64,000 bases of DNA. Source: Deltaproteobacteria bacterium (GTDB lineage: Bacteria; Myxococcota_A; UBA9160; UBA6930). The notes beneath the pieces were generated by a model that was not told the origin of the DNA, did not search any database, and saw nothing but the letters and a program-made list of their open reading frames with translations. The DNA is taken from contig JAJDAP010000064.1 of NCBI GenBank assembly GCA_029261795.1, positions 1-64,000 on the forward strand. Direction: 5' to 3'. Below, one piece after another: positions 50,494 through 60,666 of the stretch (positions are counted from its first letter, which is position 1; the number at the start of each line of letters is the position of its first letter). The translations under genes were made by a program, and so were the position numbers.

Positions 50494-50517
50494 TGGCAAG
50501 AAGGCAACGCATCCATG
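50494..50517. other. attR-like site: HTH copy 2 end joined to comM 3' half
   Basis: TGGCAAGAAGGCAACGCA, then T and CCATG, then CAAGTGCGGC, the expected comM continuation (C-K-C-G). It is identical to the half-site at 43,024 and the mirror of the left half-site at 8,243. It is the best-preserved attR in the window. Confidence 0.85.
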
Positions 50518-50658
50518 CAAGTGCGGCTTCTTCCAGTCCGGCGTCCGCGATTGCCGCTGCGACGAGGGATCCATCGCGAACTACAACGCCAAGCTATCCG
50601 GCCCGTTGCTCGACCGCGTGGATCTCCACGTCGCAGTACAGCCGGTTCCCTGGCGCGA
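50513..50658 (+). repeat. 146-bp comM repeat, copy 1 (partner at 61776-61921)
   Basis: The two copies differ at a single base (TAC versus GAC codon) over 146 bp and then diverge abruptly after CCCTGGCGCGA. The second copy is in the same orientation 11.26 kb away. It begins at the integration core. Confidence 0.9.
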
Positions 50659-50989
50659 ACTCCAGTCGCCTAACATTCCCGGTATTGAAGAGGGTAGCGT
50701 CGCGGTCCGCCGCAGGGTCGAGAGGGCGCGCGTGGTCCAGACCGAGCGTCTCGAGCAGCTCGGTGTCGAGGCACGAATCAATGCAACCGTGCCCGTGGAG
50801 GCCCTGGACGCCGTGGTTCTTGCGTCCCCAGATGCGCGGGACTTGTTAGGCCGTGCCGTCGACAGGATCGGTCTCTCTGCGCGCGCCGCACACCGGACAA
50901 TGCGCGTAGCGCGGACGATCGCGGACCTCGCCGGCGAGCACCGCGTCGGCGAGACCCAGATGGCCGAGGCGATTGGATTTCGATCGTAG
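50513..50989 (+). pseudogene. comM: comM (yifB) 3' fragment, copy 1
   Basis: Directly after the core the frame reads CKCGFFQSGVRDCRCDEGSI, then LSGPLLDRVDLHVAVQPVPW, and ends DLAGEHRVGETQMAEAIGFR and Ser before a stop. This is the complete C-terminal third (about 158 residues) of ComM, with the zinc-like Cys cluster and the arginine-finger/lid region (LSARAAHRTMRVARTIADLA). It lacks a start and the ATPase half. Its first 146 bases are nearly identical to copy 2; the rest differs substantially, so the two tails come from different comM alleles. Confidence 0.92.
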
Positions 50990-51226
50990 GCATGTTCCAG
51001 CCATTCGATCCACGCCGCCGGCACGCTTTCACCCTCTCAGAACTCCGAATCGGGTCCGAGTCGAAGACGATCCGTGCCGGCAAGCCGTTCCTTCCATCGC
51101 GAGGTCCGCTGCAGACGATCCGAAGTCTGTCCGGCAGCAACGTGCACTGGCCGTCTCGCTCCGCGTCGTGATTCCACCTCTGGATGTCCAGCGCTCGCGG
51201 CTGACGAGCGCTGTCCAGAGTGGACC
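50990..51226. other. spacer after comM copy 1
   Basis: About 240 bases with no supported gene. A GCGCTCG...CGAGCGC inverted repeat near 51,190-51,212 lies just beyond the stop of the convergent GGDEF/EAL gene and could act as its terminator, without a T-run. Confidence 0.4.
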
Positions 51227-53410
51227 CTAGTTCCCGTCGCTCGATGGCTCCCGGCAGAGCCGCGTTCCGACCCAGCTCCCAGTCGAGCCCTGCTCGATCA
51301 GGAATCTCGAAAACTCCTTTGCTGGAAGCGGCGGGCTGAGCAGGTACCCCTGGATTTCGTCGCAGTGGCGCCCCTCCAGGAAACGGAGCTGTGTCTCGTT
51401 CTCGATCCCCTCAGCAACGACCCGCAAATTGAGGTCGCGGGCGATCGAAAGGATTGCGGCGGTGATCGTCTCGTCCTCACTACCCGTACCGATTCCGGCG
51501 GTGAACGATTTGTCGATCTTCAGGGTTTGGACCGGGAAGCGCTTCAGGTAGCTGAGTGATGAGTACCCGGTTCCGAAGTCGTCCAGGCTGATCCGGATGC
51601 CCCGTTCCCGGAGTTCTTCGAGCACAGCAAGGCTCTGCTCCTCGCTGTGGATCAGGGCCGTTTCGGTAATCTCCAGCTCCAGCATTCGGGGGTCAAAACC
51701 GGTTTCTCGAAGCACATCGTCAATCGTGGCTACGAGCCGATCGTCTCTCAGCTGGCGCGGCGAGAGGTTCACCGCCAGTCGGAAGTCGTCTAGTCCACCC
51801 GCCTGCCAGGCTCCGACCTGGCGGCAAGCCTTGCGCAAGACGCACTCTCCCAGCGCTGAGATCAGGCCCGTAGACTCCGCCATCGGGATGAACTCGTCGG
51901 GGTAGATCATGCCGCGCTCGGATGTGGTCCAGCGAACCAGTGCTTCGCACCCGGTGACGCGCCCGCTCGCGAGTTCCATCTTCGGCTGGTAGTAGACGAC
52001 CAGCTCGTCCTCCTGGATCGCGTGCCGCAGCAACCCCTCGAGCTCCAGTCGCTCGAGCGCGTGCGCGTTGAGGGATTCTCGATAGTACTGGAAATTCGCA
52101 CGGCCCCGTTCCTTGGCGTGGTACATCGCCAGGTCGGCGTTCCGGAGCAGGGACTCGTGGTCATCGCCATCGCTCGGCCAGACGGCGATCCCGATGCTGG
52201 CGGTGACCAGGACCTCGTGGCCCTCGAGGAGGATCGGACGAGAGATCGAGTCGAGGACTCGCCTTGCTACTCCACCGGCCTCGCTGGGATCATCCATACC
52301 TTCCAGGAGGACCGTGAACTCGTCGCCACCCAGCCTCGAAATCATCACATCCGAGTTCTCCGCCGCGTTGCGCGCCACGCAGTCGCTCCCGCGGATACAG
52401 CTGATCAACTGGTCGGCGACGTGTTGGAGCAGCTGATCTCCGGAGGAATGACCAAGCGTGTCATTGATTCGTTTGAAGTGGTCGAGGTCTAGAAAGAGGA
52501 CGGCGAGCGACTTCTGCGTCCGGCGCTGACTCTGGATCGCGGATCCTAGCCGGTGTTTGAAGGCGGCACGGTTCGAGAGTCCCGTAAGGCTGTCGCTATA
52601 CGCGAGGAACCGGATTCGCTCTTCCGCGTGTCTGCGGTCCGTGATGTCCTGGCTGAAGCCTTCCAGCGTGGAAGCCTTGCCGTCGGTTTGTCTGTGGACT
52701 CGGCCTTCGGTGTGAAAGATGTACTCGGTTCCTTCGACCGCAACGACGCGGTGGTCAATACTGAAGACCGATCCCTCCCGGATTGTCTCGAGGACCAGGT
52801 CGGCCACGGCGGTGCGATCGCGAGGATGGATCCAATCGAGCAGGTCTCTCGCGAGCGGCAGCTCGGCTTGGCCCGGTAGCCCCGTCAGTTCCCGCAATCC
52901 GTCGGAACCCCAGGTTTCGCCCGACGCGAGGTCTATCTCCCAACTTCCCAATCGCGCGTAGCGTTGCACGTCGTCGAGGCGGATCTGTTGCGACCGCACC
53001 TCCTGGAAACTCTCACCGGCCCGCAGCATGTAACGGATGCGGTGCACCAGGAGCGTCCAATTGAGGGGCTTCGAGACGAAGTCCGTCGCGCCTACGTCGA
53101 ACGCCTGCTCGATCGACGTGACGTCGTCCAGACCCGTGAGAATCAGGATTGGGACGTGCCGACCCAAGGGCGTGGAGCGAATCGCGTCACAGGCCCCGAA
53201 TCCATCGAGACCGGGCATCTCGACATCGAGGAGGATGAGGTCAGGCTTGAAGTCAGTAAAGGCGACGATTCCATCTTCCCCGTTAGGCGCTTCCCCGACC
53301 TCGAAGCCCGCCGCGGTGAGTCGCTCGCATGCGACGAGACGGATCAGCGGATCGTCGTCGACGATCAGCAGTCGAGACGAGGGAGCGTGGCTGGATCCCA
53401 TTCGGCTCAT
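51227..53410 (-). CDS. REC-PAS-GGDEF-EAL cyclic-di-GMP regulator
   Basis: The 727-residue protein starts with a receiver domain ([11 protein letters not shown]; phospho-acceptor in [13 protein letters not shown] about residue 60). It then has a PAS domain (about 150-270), a GGDEF domain ([20 protein letters not shown]; active site RLGGDEF about 360) and an EAL domain (GCEALVRW about 488; [20 protein letters not shown]). Both catalytic motifs are intact, so it could make or break c-di-GMP depending on phosphorylation. The ATG at 53410 overlaps the stop of the hybrid kinase gene (ATGA), so it is the likely output of that phosphorelay. It is the last gene of a four-gene minus-strand operon. Confidence 0.92.
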   Translation of the reverse strand: MSRMGSSHAPSSRLLIVDDDPLIRLVACERLTAAGFEVGEAPNGEDGIVAFTDFKPDLILLDVEMPGLDGFGACDAIRSTPLGRHVPILILTGLDDVTSIEQAFDVGATDFVSKPLNWTLLVHRIRYMLRAGESFQEVRSQQIRLDDVQRYARLGSWEIDLASGETWGSDGLRELTGLPGQAELPLARDLLDWIHPRDRTAVADLVLETIREGSVFSIDHRVVAVEGTEYIFHTEGRVHRQTDGKASTLEGFSQDITDRRHAEERIRFLAYSDSLTGLSNRAAFKHRLGSAIQSQRRTQKSLAVLFLDLDHFKRINDTLGHSSGDQLLQHVADQLISCIRGSDCVARNAAENSDVMISRLGGDEFTVLLEGMDDPSEAGGVARRVLDSISRPILLEGHEVLVTASIGIAVWPSDGDDHESLLRNADLAMYHAKERGRANFQYYRESLNAHALERLELEGLLRHAIQEDELVVYYQPKMELASGRVTGCEALVRWTTSERGMIYPDEFIPMAESTGLISALGECVLRKACRQVGAWQAGGLDDFRLAVNLSPRQLRDDRLVATIDDVLRETGFDPRMLELEITETALIHSEEQSLAVLEELRERGIRISLDDFGTGYSSLSYLKRFPVQTLKIDKSFTAGIGTGSEDETITAAILSIARDLNLRVVAEGIENETQLRFLEGRHCDEIQGYLLSPPLPAKEFSRFLIEQGSTGSWVGTRLCREPSSDGN

Positions 53411-56304
53411 CGTGACAGACCGCGAACGACAGAGCAGCCGCGTCCCTCGAGTCTCCGGCGAAGACGACCCAGTTCGATCTCGAGTTCGTCGGCCTTCGTC
53501 CCGTTTACGGAACCCGACCGAGCCACCTGTTCGATCTCCTCGCAAAGCGCTCCGACCCGCTTCGCGCCGATCTCGAAGCTGCTCGATTTGAGCCGGTGGG
53601 CGGCGCGCGCCACCTCCTCGGCGTTTCCGCATGCGACTGCGGCGCAGATGACCTCCCCCAACGGGAACGATGTCTCCAGATAGAGGGAGACCACGCGCTC
53701 GACGAGGCCCGAGTCGACGGCACCAGGGATCTCTTCAAGCTGCTCCAAGACGGACTCATCGAGAACCTCTTTGGCCTCGACTCGCAGCTCGACATCGCGA
53801 GATTCGGGCGGCGCCCCTCCCGCGTCCGAGCGGGTGTCTTCGGGTACCCAGCGAGTGACCATGGCCGCGAGACCCGAGCGTGAGAACGGCTTCGTCAGGA
53901 AGTCGTCCATGCCCGCCTCCATACAGCGGTCCCGATCTTCTTGCATCGCGTGCGCGGTCAACGCGACGATCGGTGTGCGTGGTGCAGGCGTCGACCCGTC
54001 TTGTCCGCGCTCCCAGCGGCGAATGCACTCCGTGGCGCTGAAGCCGTCCAACTCCGGCATCTGGCAGTCCATGAAGACGAGATCGTAGAGGGAGTTGCAC
54101 ACGGCCTCGAACGCGAGGCGTCCATCGCTGACGACAGTCACGATGCAGCCGAGGTCTTCGAGCATCGCGGAGGCAACCTCCTGGTTCACCTCGTTGTCCT
54201 CGGCGAGGAGCACTCGCCGGGCGAAGGTTGGGTGTTCTCGCGGCTCAGAATCATCCGCGCGCTCGGGTCGGTTCGCATCGGGCGCGAGTTCGACACGACC
54301 CTGGACTACGCTCAAGAGTGCCCGGCGCAGGTCCCTTCTCCGGATGGGCTTGGTCAGATGTGCAGCGACGTTGAGATCGGCCAGCTCTGGGCCGGACAAT
54401 CCGACGCCCACTGAGGTCAATAGAACCAGCCTGGTGTCGGCCAGGGCCGCGTCGTCGCGAATCGCCTCGGCCGCTTCCAATCCGGTCATTCCAGGCATCA
54501 TCATGTCGAGCAGCACGATCTCGTAGGGCTCTCCCGCCCCCGCAGCGAGCCGCAGCTCGTCGAGGGCGTTCCAGCCGTTCGACGCCATGCCAACGCGGCA
54601 ACCCCAGCCGGCGAGGTGTTGGCACAGGATTCGCCGATTGGTTGTGTTGTCGTCGACGATCAGCGCGCGAAGATCCTCGAGCGCCGGGCTCACGTCCGGC
54701 AGGTCGTCGACCGCGACGACCTGGGCCGGCACCGTGAACCAGAAGTGGGAACCGCCCGTCGGCCGGTTCTGCAAGCCGATTTCACCAGCCATGAGGTCGA
54801 CGAGCTGTTGGCAGATTGCCAGCCCCAAGCCCGTACCGCCGAAGCGCCTCGCCATGGACTCGTCGACTTGGGTGAAGGCGCCGAAGATCCGCGATCGATC
54901 GGCGTCCGGGACCCCGACGCCGGTGTCCAATACGTCGAAGCGAATCGTAGTCGGCGATCCCCAGCTCTCGTCATCAGGGCCATCGGCACGAACCTCGATG
55001 ACCACCTCGCCCGCGTCAGTGAACTTGAGGGCATTGCCAACGAGATTGGTGAGGATCTGGCGAAGTCTGAGTGGATCGACTCGGACGCACGGGGGGACCG
55101 AGTCGTCGATGGCACAAACCATCTCGATCCTCTTGCGTCCTGCTGGTTCCGCTAGCAGGTCGACCACGTCCTCGACTAGCTCTCGAACGTCGGTGTCCGC
55201 GTGCTCGAGCGTCAGCCTGCCCGCCTCTGCCTTGGAGAAGTCCAGGATCTCGTTGATTACCGCGAGTAGACTCTCTGCAGATGTCTGAATCGTGCGCGCG
55301 AACTTCCTCTGGCTCGGGCCGAGTTCGGTCTCGAGAAGCAGCTCGGTCATCCCGAGGACGCCGTTCATGGGTGTCCGGATCTCGTGACTCATGTTCGCGA
55401 GGAATTGGGACTTCGCCTGGTTCGCGGCCTCCGCCTGCTCTGCCAGCGCAACTGCCTTTTCGGTGGCACTCTGGAGATCGAGGGTCCGCTCCTCCACCTT
55501 CATCTCGAGGCTTTGGCGATAGCTCTCCACCTCGGTCCGGTAGCCACGCAGGTGCTCGAGCATTCGGTTGAAGGCGCGCGAAAGCTCACCGATCTCGGCG
55601 TCACCCGAGATCTTCAGGTCCTGGTCGAAGCGACCTTGAGCGATGTCGTGAGTCACTCGTGCGAGTTCTTGGATCGGCGCGGCGATGCGCCGGGTCAAGA
55701 GCACCGTCAGGGCGGTTCCGAACAGCACGAGCACCGTGGTAACAAGCAGCGTCGAGAGCTGGTACTCACGCGTTTCCACTCGCATCCGCTCGTGGCTGAG
55801 ACCGAGCTGCACGAAACCAACCAGCTCCTTTGTCCCAGGCGAGTCGGGGAACAGGACATCGGGCCGCTGGTGCACCTGACTGACGACGGGCATCAGAATC
55901 GACGTGTAGTTCTTTCGGCTGGTGGGACTCTGGAAGTCCTCATACCGCACTTCGGATGGAGGGGCGCCCACGTGGGTGGGGACCTTCACATCGCGCGCCA
56001 TCAGCTCGCTCGTCAACATGCGCATCTCATCGTCGAAGATGGCGACGAACGCGATGTCCTCATCCGCCTCCAGACTCTGCGCGATCCCACGGAGGATCGT
56101 CGGGTCCGCCGTGTAGATCCCGTACTCGGAGTTCTGGGCCAGCATCGCGGCCGTGGTCGTGCCCTTTCGAACTAGCTTGTCGTAGTTGTTGATGCGGCCC
56201 TGGACCGTGACGTAGGTCCCGATCCCGAGCGATGTGGTGACGATGAGCGCGATCGTGAGTGCGTTGAACTTGCTAGACAAGCCCATCCGAAGTCGGAACG
56301 TCAT
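53407..56304 (-). CDS. BarA-like hybrid sensor histidine kinase
   Basis: A 965-residue protein: membrane segment (about 14-34), periplasmic sensor region, second membrane segment ([18 protein letters not shown], about 185-202), HAMP, coiled coil and HisKA with [13 protein letters not shown] (about 305). HATPase_c follows ([29 protein letters not shown]), then two receiver domains ([11 protein letters not shown] about 600; [11 protein letters not shown] about 748) and a C-terminal Hpt domain ([14 protein letters not shown] about 905). All phosphorelay residues are present. It sits between an ABC-type binding protein gene (13-base gap) and the c-di-GMP regulator (4-base overlap), suggesting that it senses the binding protein or its ligand in the periplasm. 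Confidence 0.93.
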   Translation of the reverse strand: MTFRLRMGLSSKFNALTIALIVTTSLGIGTYVTVQGRINNYDKLVRKGTTTAAMLAQNSEYGIYTADPTILRGIAQSLEADEDIAFVAIFDDEMRMLTSELMARDVKVPTHVGAPPSEVRYEDFQSPTSRKNYTSILMPVVSQVHQRPDVLFPDSPGTKELVGFVQLGLSHERMRVETREYQLSTLLVTTVLVLFGTALTVLLTRRIAAPIQELARVTHDIAQGRFDQDLKISGDAEIGELSRAFNRMLEHLRGYRTEVESYRQSLEMKVEERTLDLQSATEKAVALAEQAEAANQAKSQFLANMSHEIRTPMNGVLGMTELLLETELGPSQRKFARTIQTSAESLLAVINEILDFSKAEAGRLTLEHADTDVRELVEDVVDLLAEPAGRKRIEMVCAIDDSVPPCVRVDPLRLRQILTNLVGNALKFTDAGEVVIEVRADGPDDESWGSPTTIRFDVLDTGVGVPDADRSRIFGAFTQVDESMARRFGGTGLGLAICQQLVDLMAGEIGLQNRPTGGSHFWFTVPAQVVAVDDLPDVSPALEDLRALIVDDNTTNRRILCQHLAGWGCRVGMASNGWNALDELRLAAGAGEPYEIVLLDMMMPGMTGLEAAEAIRDDAALADTRLVLLTSVGVGLSGPELADLNVAAHLTKPIRRRDLRRALLSVVQGRVELAPDANRPERADDSEPREHPTFARRVLLAEDNEVNQEVASAMLEDLGCIVTVVSDGRLAFEAVCNSLYDLVFMDCQMPELDGFSATECIRRWERGQDGSTPAPRTPIVALTAHAMQEDRDRCMEAGMDDFLTKPFSRSGLAAMVTRWVPEDTRSDAGGAPPESRDVELRVEAKEVLDESVLEQLEEIPGAVDSGLVERVVSLYLETSFPLGEVICAAVACGNAEEVARAAHRLKSSSFEIGAKRVGALCEEIEQVARSGSVNGTKADELEIELGRLRRRLEGRGCSVVRGLSR

Positions 56305-56317
56305 TGTTGACCTCCCA

Positions 56318-57265
56318 TCATCGGAAAACCATGTCGGCGTCGCGCACGAGATCCGGGGGAAGGTCGATCTTCAGATGCTCGGCAGTCCGAAGATTGAGCG
56401 CGTAGAGCACCTTGCGAGGAGTGGCAGGGGGGATCGAAGTGGCGCGTCTGCCGCCGAGGACCTGTGTGGCCATCTCTCCGCACTGTGCGCCCAGGTCTTC
56501 GTAGTCGCGATCGAGCGCGTAGAGGGCGCCGGCCTTGACCCACGAAGCCGACAGTCCAGAGAACGGAATCCGATGGCGGAAGGAGAAGAGGAGGATTGCC
56601 TGCGCAGTCTGCCTCGACAGCACCATCTGATCGGTCACTCCCCAGAGCAGATCGGCCTCTCGGGACAGATCGTCTAGCGCGTCGGGTAGATCCTGGGGCC
56701 GATGCACCTCGCGAGCGATGAGCTCCAGCCCGAGCCGCTTGGCAATCTTCCGCGCAGCGCGGATCTCGTCGTCATTCTCACCCGGGTTGTAGACGACACC
56801 GATCGTGCGGCTCTCGGGCGAGAACTTGCGGATCCACTCGAGCTGGGTTTCCAACGGGAAGTCGAGCAGAACGCCAGTCGCGTTCTCCGCCCCCCGTAGT
56901 TCGTGGGAGTCGACCACCATGCACGCGATAATGGGTGCGTCACCTGGCGACTCCAGGGCCGCGCGGGTAGCCACCGAGCCAATCGTGAGAATCGGATGGC
57001 CCCTCTGTTGGCGAGCGAGCCTCAACGCGTCCATCGCTTCGTCAGGCTCCAGTTGGATGGAGTGCACCTCGATGGGCCTGGCCAGACCCGACTCCCGAAG
57101 GGAGCGCTGGATCCCGGAAACCACGGCTTGGTACGGCCCGTCCTGTCGGCTTGTCACCACGACAACGGGAGGGTCCGGATCTCCGTACGCTCCGCTCGAC
57201 AGCGCGGCCGGCGTGAACATCAGTACTGCGATCAAGGCAGCTGTCAGATGGCGGGTTCTGTTCAA
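56318..57265 (-). CDS. ABC-type substrate-binding protein (ABC_sub_bind family)
   Basis: The 315-residue protein has a signal peptide ([20 protein letters not shown]) and a periplasmic binding fold with [66 protein letters not shown] and [20 protein letters not shown]. This is the pattern of PF04392 proteins such as YtcQ/TrpX-like binding proteins. No permease or ATPase gene accompanies it, so it more likely feeds the adjacent hybrid kinase as a ligand receptor than a transporter. It lies 19 bases after the TonB receptor gene. Confidence 0.88.
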   Translation of the reverse strand: MNRTRHLTAALIAVLMFTPAALSSGAYGDPDPPVVVVTSRQDGPYQAVVSGIQRSLRESGLARPIEVHSIQLEPDEAMDALRLARQQRGHPILTIGSVATRAALESPGDAPIIACMVVDSHELRGAENATGVLLDFPLETQLEWIRKFSPESRTIGVVYNPGENDDEIRAARKIAKRLGLELIAREVHRPQDLPDALDDLSREADLLWGVTDQMVLSRQTAQAILLFSFRHRIPFSGLSASWVKAGALYALDRDYEDLGAQCGEMATQVLGGRRATSIPPATPRKVLYALNLRTAEHLKIDLPPDLVRDADMVFR

Positions 57266-57284
57266 GACACGTGCTCTGGTTGGC

Positions 57285-59357
57285 TCAGAAAGCGTATTTG
57301 ATCTTCAGCCAGTAGCTACGGCCGTCCTGCCGGATCCGGTCCTGGACATGCTCACCAGATCCTGGGTCCCAGAAGACTTCGCCGAAGAGGTTCCTGACGT
57401 TTGCAGAGAGCTCCAGGCCCTTGAGCAGGTTGGTACTCAGCAGTGTTAGGTTGGTCGTGGAGTAGCCGCCTGTCGTGTCTCGAGCCAACGTCGTTCGCTC
57501 ACTCACATAGGCAATCTCGAGACCCGCCGTTAGGCGATCCTCGATGATGGGAACGCTGGCTGTCAGATTCGCGAGGTGTGTGGGCGAGTTCGTCAAGCCC
57601 TTGCCCGTGCGTCGATCCATCGCCTCCTGGATCGCGTAGCTGAATCTTCCGGAGACTCCGTAGATTTCCGGTCCTCCGAACTCGAGCTGGAGTTCGAGAC
57701 CCTTGGCCTCGGTATTTCCCCTGTTCTGGAACACCAGCAGTCCGTCCGAGGGATCCGCCTCCTGACTGATCAGATCGTCGATCCGGTAGAAGTAGACGGT
57801 CGCGGTCGCTCGGAGATGCTTGGCGAGGGCGTGCTCCACAACCAGCTCGTAGGTCGCAATGTTCTCCGGATCGAGATCGGGGTTCGCTTTGAACCCGGTG
57901 CCTACGTAGAAGCGCTCATAGGCGTTGGGAGCGCGGAACGCCTCGCCGTAGAGCGCCTTCACCGTGGTCTGATCGAAATGCCGGATCAGGGCCACCCGCG
58001 GACTGACCGTGCCGCCGAACGACTCGTATTGGTCGTAGCGAACACCCGCGTTGAGAATCAGGTTCTCCGAGATCTGGAACTGATCCTGAGTGAAGAGTGC
58101 CCAGCTCCTGTGGGATCCCTTCTCGTCCAAGTAGACGATCTCCGGATCGGTGTCGGCGTTCCAGAGGTCCTGGCGGAAGTTGTCGCGGAACTCCAGGCCG
58201 GCCGTGACGTTGTGCCGATCGAAGGCCCTCGACTCCACCATCAGCTCCGTACCCCACCACTCTCCCGTCGACCTGTCCTGATTCAGGACGAGGTCCGGGG
58301 TGGCCGTGCCGGAGACATCGTAGAGGTAGTCGCCTTGGTAGTAGAACCGGTCGTAATAGATCCGGCCCTCGAAGTCGGTCTCCTGCGAGATCTCGGTCTC
58401 GTACTTCAGCGAGAGATAGCCGTGCTCATCGGTCGAGCGCGTCTCCGTCGTCGGGAAGAAGGTGCCGTACGAGGCGGTGGGGATACCCTTCTCGCGGGAC
58501 ACGAAGCCGCCCTGAAGAGTGAACTCGCGGAACGAAAGCTTCCCAAAGAAGCTCGGGTACTTGTCGTCATCCGCGTCACGGGTGACCCCGTTGCCCGTCT
58601 GCGGGTCGTCGAACTCCCTGAAGTAGAGACGCCCGCGCCCTTCGCTGTCGAAGTAGGAGCCGGAGAGGATCAGCTCGGCTCCGTTCGAGAACTTGTCGCC
58701 ATAGGTCCCCCGAACTTTTCGTGAGGACCAGCTTCCGAGCTCACTCGAGATCTCGAGGCCCCGAAGGTCGCGACCTCGCTTCGTGACGACGTTGATGACT
58801 CCGAAGAAAGCGTTCGTTCCATAGAGTGAGGAACTCGGTCCTCGGATCACCTCGATGCGATCGATCAGGTCGACGTCGACGAGGGATTCGGTACCCAGGC
58901 CCGCCTGATCGTAGAGGTTGTCGTTCAGCCGGTGGCCGTCGACGAGAAGGAGTACGCGTGTGTTGAAGTCGCCCGGGCGGTTGAACCCGCGAACACCGAG
59001 GTAGTTGTAGTTGCGATCGTAGGTGACGAAGAACCCGGGAACGCTCTGCAAGACTTCCGCGACCGTCCGGTAGCCATGCACCTTGATGTCGTTCGACGTG
59101 ACGAGCGTGACGAAGGAGGGGGCCTCCGTCACCTTCTGCTCGAACTTCGACGCCCCGTAGACTGACGGTATCTCCTGGAAGATGATGGCTTCTTCTCCCG
59201 CAGGAGCAGGCTCGATATCAGCATAGGCGGCCGTGCCAAGACCGACAGCGAGCAGCTGTGAGCCGACGATCAGACCCACCGCGAAGTCACGTCGAACCGC
59301 GCGCACTGTTTCGGACCAGTGGATACCGTGGACGATGTTAGGTTGTCTGCCTTGCAT
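57285..59357 (-). CDS. TonB-dependent outer-membrane receptor
   Basis: The 690-residue protein has a signal-like N-terminus, a plug domain (SIPS-like segment SFVTLVTSNDIKVHGYRTVA, EVLQSVPGFFVTYDRNYNYL, GVRGFNRPGDFNTRVLLLVD, IEVIRGPSSSLYGTNAFFGV) and a 22-strand-type barrel. The barrel ends in SYWLKIKYAF with terminal Phe. It resembles receptors of the CirA/BtuB type and should import or sense a siderophore-, cofactor- or sugar-like ligand. The ATG at 59357 has AAGGCGG upstream. It is the first gene of the operon with the binding protein, kinase and c-di-GMP regulator, so surface binding of a ligand may set c-di-GMP levels. Confidence 0.9.
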   Translation of the reverse strand: MQGRQPNIVHGIHWSETVRAVRRDFAVGLIVGSQLLAVGLGTAAYADIEPAPAGEEAIIFQEIPSVYGASKFEQKVTEAPSFVTLVTSNDIKVHGYRTVAEVLQSVPGFFVTYDRNYNYLGVRGFNRPGDFNTRVLLLVDGHRLNDNLYDQAGLGTESLVDVDLIDRIEVIRGPSSSLYGTNAFFGVINVVTKRGRDLRGLEISSELGSWSSRKVRGTYGDKFSNGAELILSGSYFDSEGRGRLYFREFDDPQTGNGVTRDADDDKYPSFFGKLSFREFTLQGGFVSREKGIPTASYGTFFPTTETRSTDEHGYLSLKYETEISQETDFEGRIYYDRFYYQGDYLYDVSGTATPDLVLNQDRSTGEWWGTELMVESRAFDRHNVTAGLEFRDNFRQDLWNADTDPEIVYLDEKGSHRSWALFTQDQFQISENLILNAGVRYDQYESFGGTVSPRVALIRHFDQTTVKALYGEAFRAPNAYERFYVGTGFKANPDLDPENIATYELVVEHALAKHLRATATVYFYRIDDLISQEADPSDGLLVFQNRGNTEAKGLELQLEFGGPEIYGVSGRFSYAIQEAMDRRTGKGLTNSPTHLANLTASVPIIEDRLTAGLEIAYVSERTTLARDTTGGYSTTNLTLLSTNLLKGLELSANVRNLFGEVFWDPGSGEHVQDRIRQDGRSYWLKIKYAF

Positions 59358-59511
59358 GGTGACCGCCTTGTGCACGCGGGTGCCCTGGACTCAGTGAGCT
59401 GGGTCACAGACACTCCGCCTTGGTCTTATCGTGCGGAGCGGGGTCGACCTTGAGAGGCCCCGGGCTTGGGCGCGCAACCACCAGGCAACTCGGCGAAGAA
59501 GTCGCGGAAGT
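59358..59511. promoter_or_regulatory. region upstream of the TonB receptor operon
   Basis: This 154-base gap must hold the operon promoter and the end of the upstream operon. A GAGGCCCCGGGCTTGGG-type GC hairpin is visible near 59,452-59,470 but has no T-run. No Fur-like or other named operator was recognised. Confidence 0.3.
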
Positions 59512-59877
59512 TCAACCTGAAGTTCGAGTGATCAGCCAGCCGAGACAGACCATCACATTGGCGGCGACGACCTGATCCAGAAGCTGCCATTGGAGGAACC
59601 TGCCCTCGAGGACCGCGACTCCCACGATCGTGACGGTGAACCACACAAGGGCTTGGATCTCTGCGAACACGATACCTGCCTCAGCTAGGTACCGGACCGC
59701 ACCGAAGTAGAGACCTATCCCGACGACGAAGCTCCCGGTCGCGCGCGCGGCTTCGATCCAGACCACCTTCCCTTCGCGCCACATGCCGGCTGCGTACGAG
59801 AATGCCAATGCGTCAAAGATCCCCGATGCGACCGTCAGCACCACGATGAAGCCCGCGAGTTGCAGGGTCGGCGGCAA
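59512..59877 (-). CDS. small integral membrane protein (four segments)
   Basis: The 121-residue frame is almost wholly hydrophobic with about four segments: AGFIVVLTVASGIFDALAFS, ATGSFVVGIGLYFGAVRYLA, IQALVWFTVTIVGVAVLEG and VVAANVMVCLGWLI. The layout recalls small multidrug/EamA-like or YnfA-type proteins. A TTG at 59877 just beyond the methyltransferase stop is the likely start; a typical ATG is absent. Being third in the operon with an arginine decarboxylase and a small-molecule methyltransferase, it could export or import the amine product. This is inference. Confidence 0.65.
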   Translation of the reverse strand: MPPTLQLAGFIVVLTVASGIFDALAFSYAAGMWREGKVVWIEAARATGSFVVGIGLYFGAVRYLAEAGIVFAEIQALVWFTVTIVGVAVLEGRFLQWQLLDQVVAANVMVCLGWLITRTSG

Positions 59878-59879
59878 GA

Positions 59880-60665
59880 TCAGCGACCGTCCGTGGATTC
59901 GCTTTGCTTTGTCGCGACGGCGAATATCAGGCCCGAGTAGTCGCGCGTCGGTCGATCCGCCTGGACCGAACGAATCTCGATGGTCTTCCTCTTGAAGCCC
60001 TCTTCGTCGAGAACCTCGAAGAGATCCTCTTCTGAGATGTCGACGGCTGGGAACCACCTGGATCCCACCGAGTAACTGGTGGCCCCGCTGAGTGCGGACA
60101 TGATGAGTGTCCCTCCAGGCTTCAGGAGCGAAACGATATTGGCGAAGAAAGACCGCCACTCGCTTCGGTCCGAGGTTGCCGATTCGGCGCAGAAATTCGT
60201 CACGAGGACGTCGTAGGCGCTTTCCGGCCCGTCGATCGAGTGGAGCCGGGAGGCGTCGCAACGCAGGAGTTGGGTCACCTTCGAACGGATCTCATCCTCG
60301 CGCCGGGCAACGGCCGCATCGGAGCAGGGCGGTCCGGTCTCGAGTTCGAGTACCTCCCGGACGAACGCGGTCCAGTCGAATGCAGCAGCGTCGCGCGCGA
60401 GCCAACGCTCGACCTCTTTCAAGTTCGACGCGAGGAAATCGCAGAAGTGGATCTCGTCGACCTTGGCGACCGCCGAGATCAGCGGGTAGATGGTGGGCCC
60501 GCCACCAAAGTCGAGCATCCGCCCGCCCGCGGGCAGGTCCCGGTACGAGTCGAACAGGAATCGAAGGAGAGCCCGGTTCTCAGCACCAACGTCTCCGTAG
60601 TACTCGTTCAGATAGGCTGCGGGATCGAACTGATCCCAATCGAGAAGGGGGACCTCTGCGGCCAT
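59880..60665 (-). CDS. NNMT/PNMT/TEMT-family SAM methyltransferase
   Basis: The 261-residue protein shows the family signature: DWDQFDPAAYLNEYYGD at the N-terminus, MLDFGGGPTIYPLISA (SAM motif I), VDEIHFCDFLASNLKEVERW, AFDWTAFVREVLELE, then VTNFCAESATSD and LLKPGGTLIMSALSGATSYS and a C-terminal EGFKRKTIEI. The family methylates small amines or thiols (nicotinamide, phenylethanolamine, thioethers) and is mostly known from animals, with scattered bacterial members. Its start overlaps the decarboxylase stop region (ATG 60665, TGA 60667-60669). Linked to an arginine decarboxylase, it may methylate agmatine or a derivative; this needs proof. Confidence 0.82.
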   Translation of the reverse strand: MAAEVPLLDWDQFDPAAYLNEYYGDVGAENRALLRFLFDSYRDLPAGGRMLDFGGGPTIYPLISAVAKVDEIHFCDFLASNLKEVERWLARDAAAFDWTAFVREVLELETGPPCSDAAVARREDEIRSKVTQLLRCDASRLHSIDGPESAYDVLVTNFCAESATSDRSEWRSFFANIVSLLKPGGTLIMSALSGATSYSVGSRWFPAVDISEEDLFEVLDEEGFKRKTIEIRSVQADRPTRDYSGLIFAVATKQSESTDGR

Positions 60666-60666
60666 C

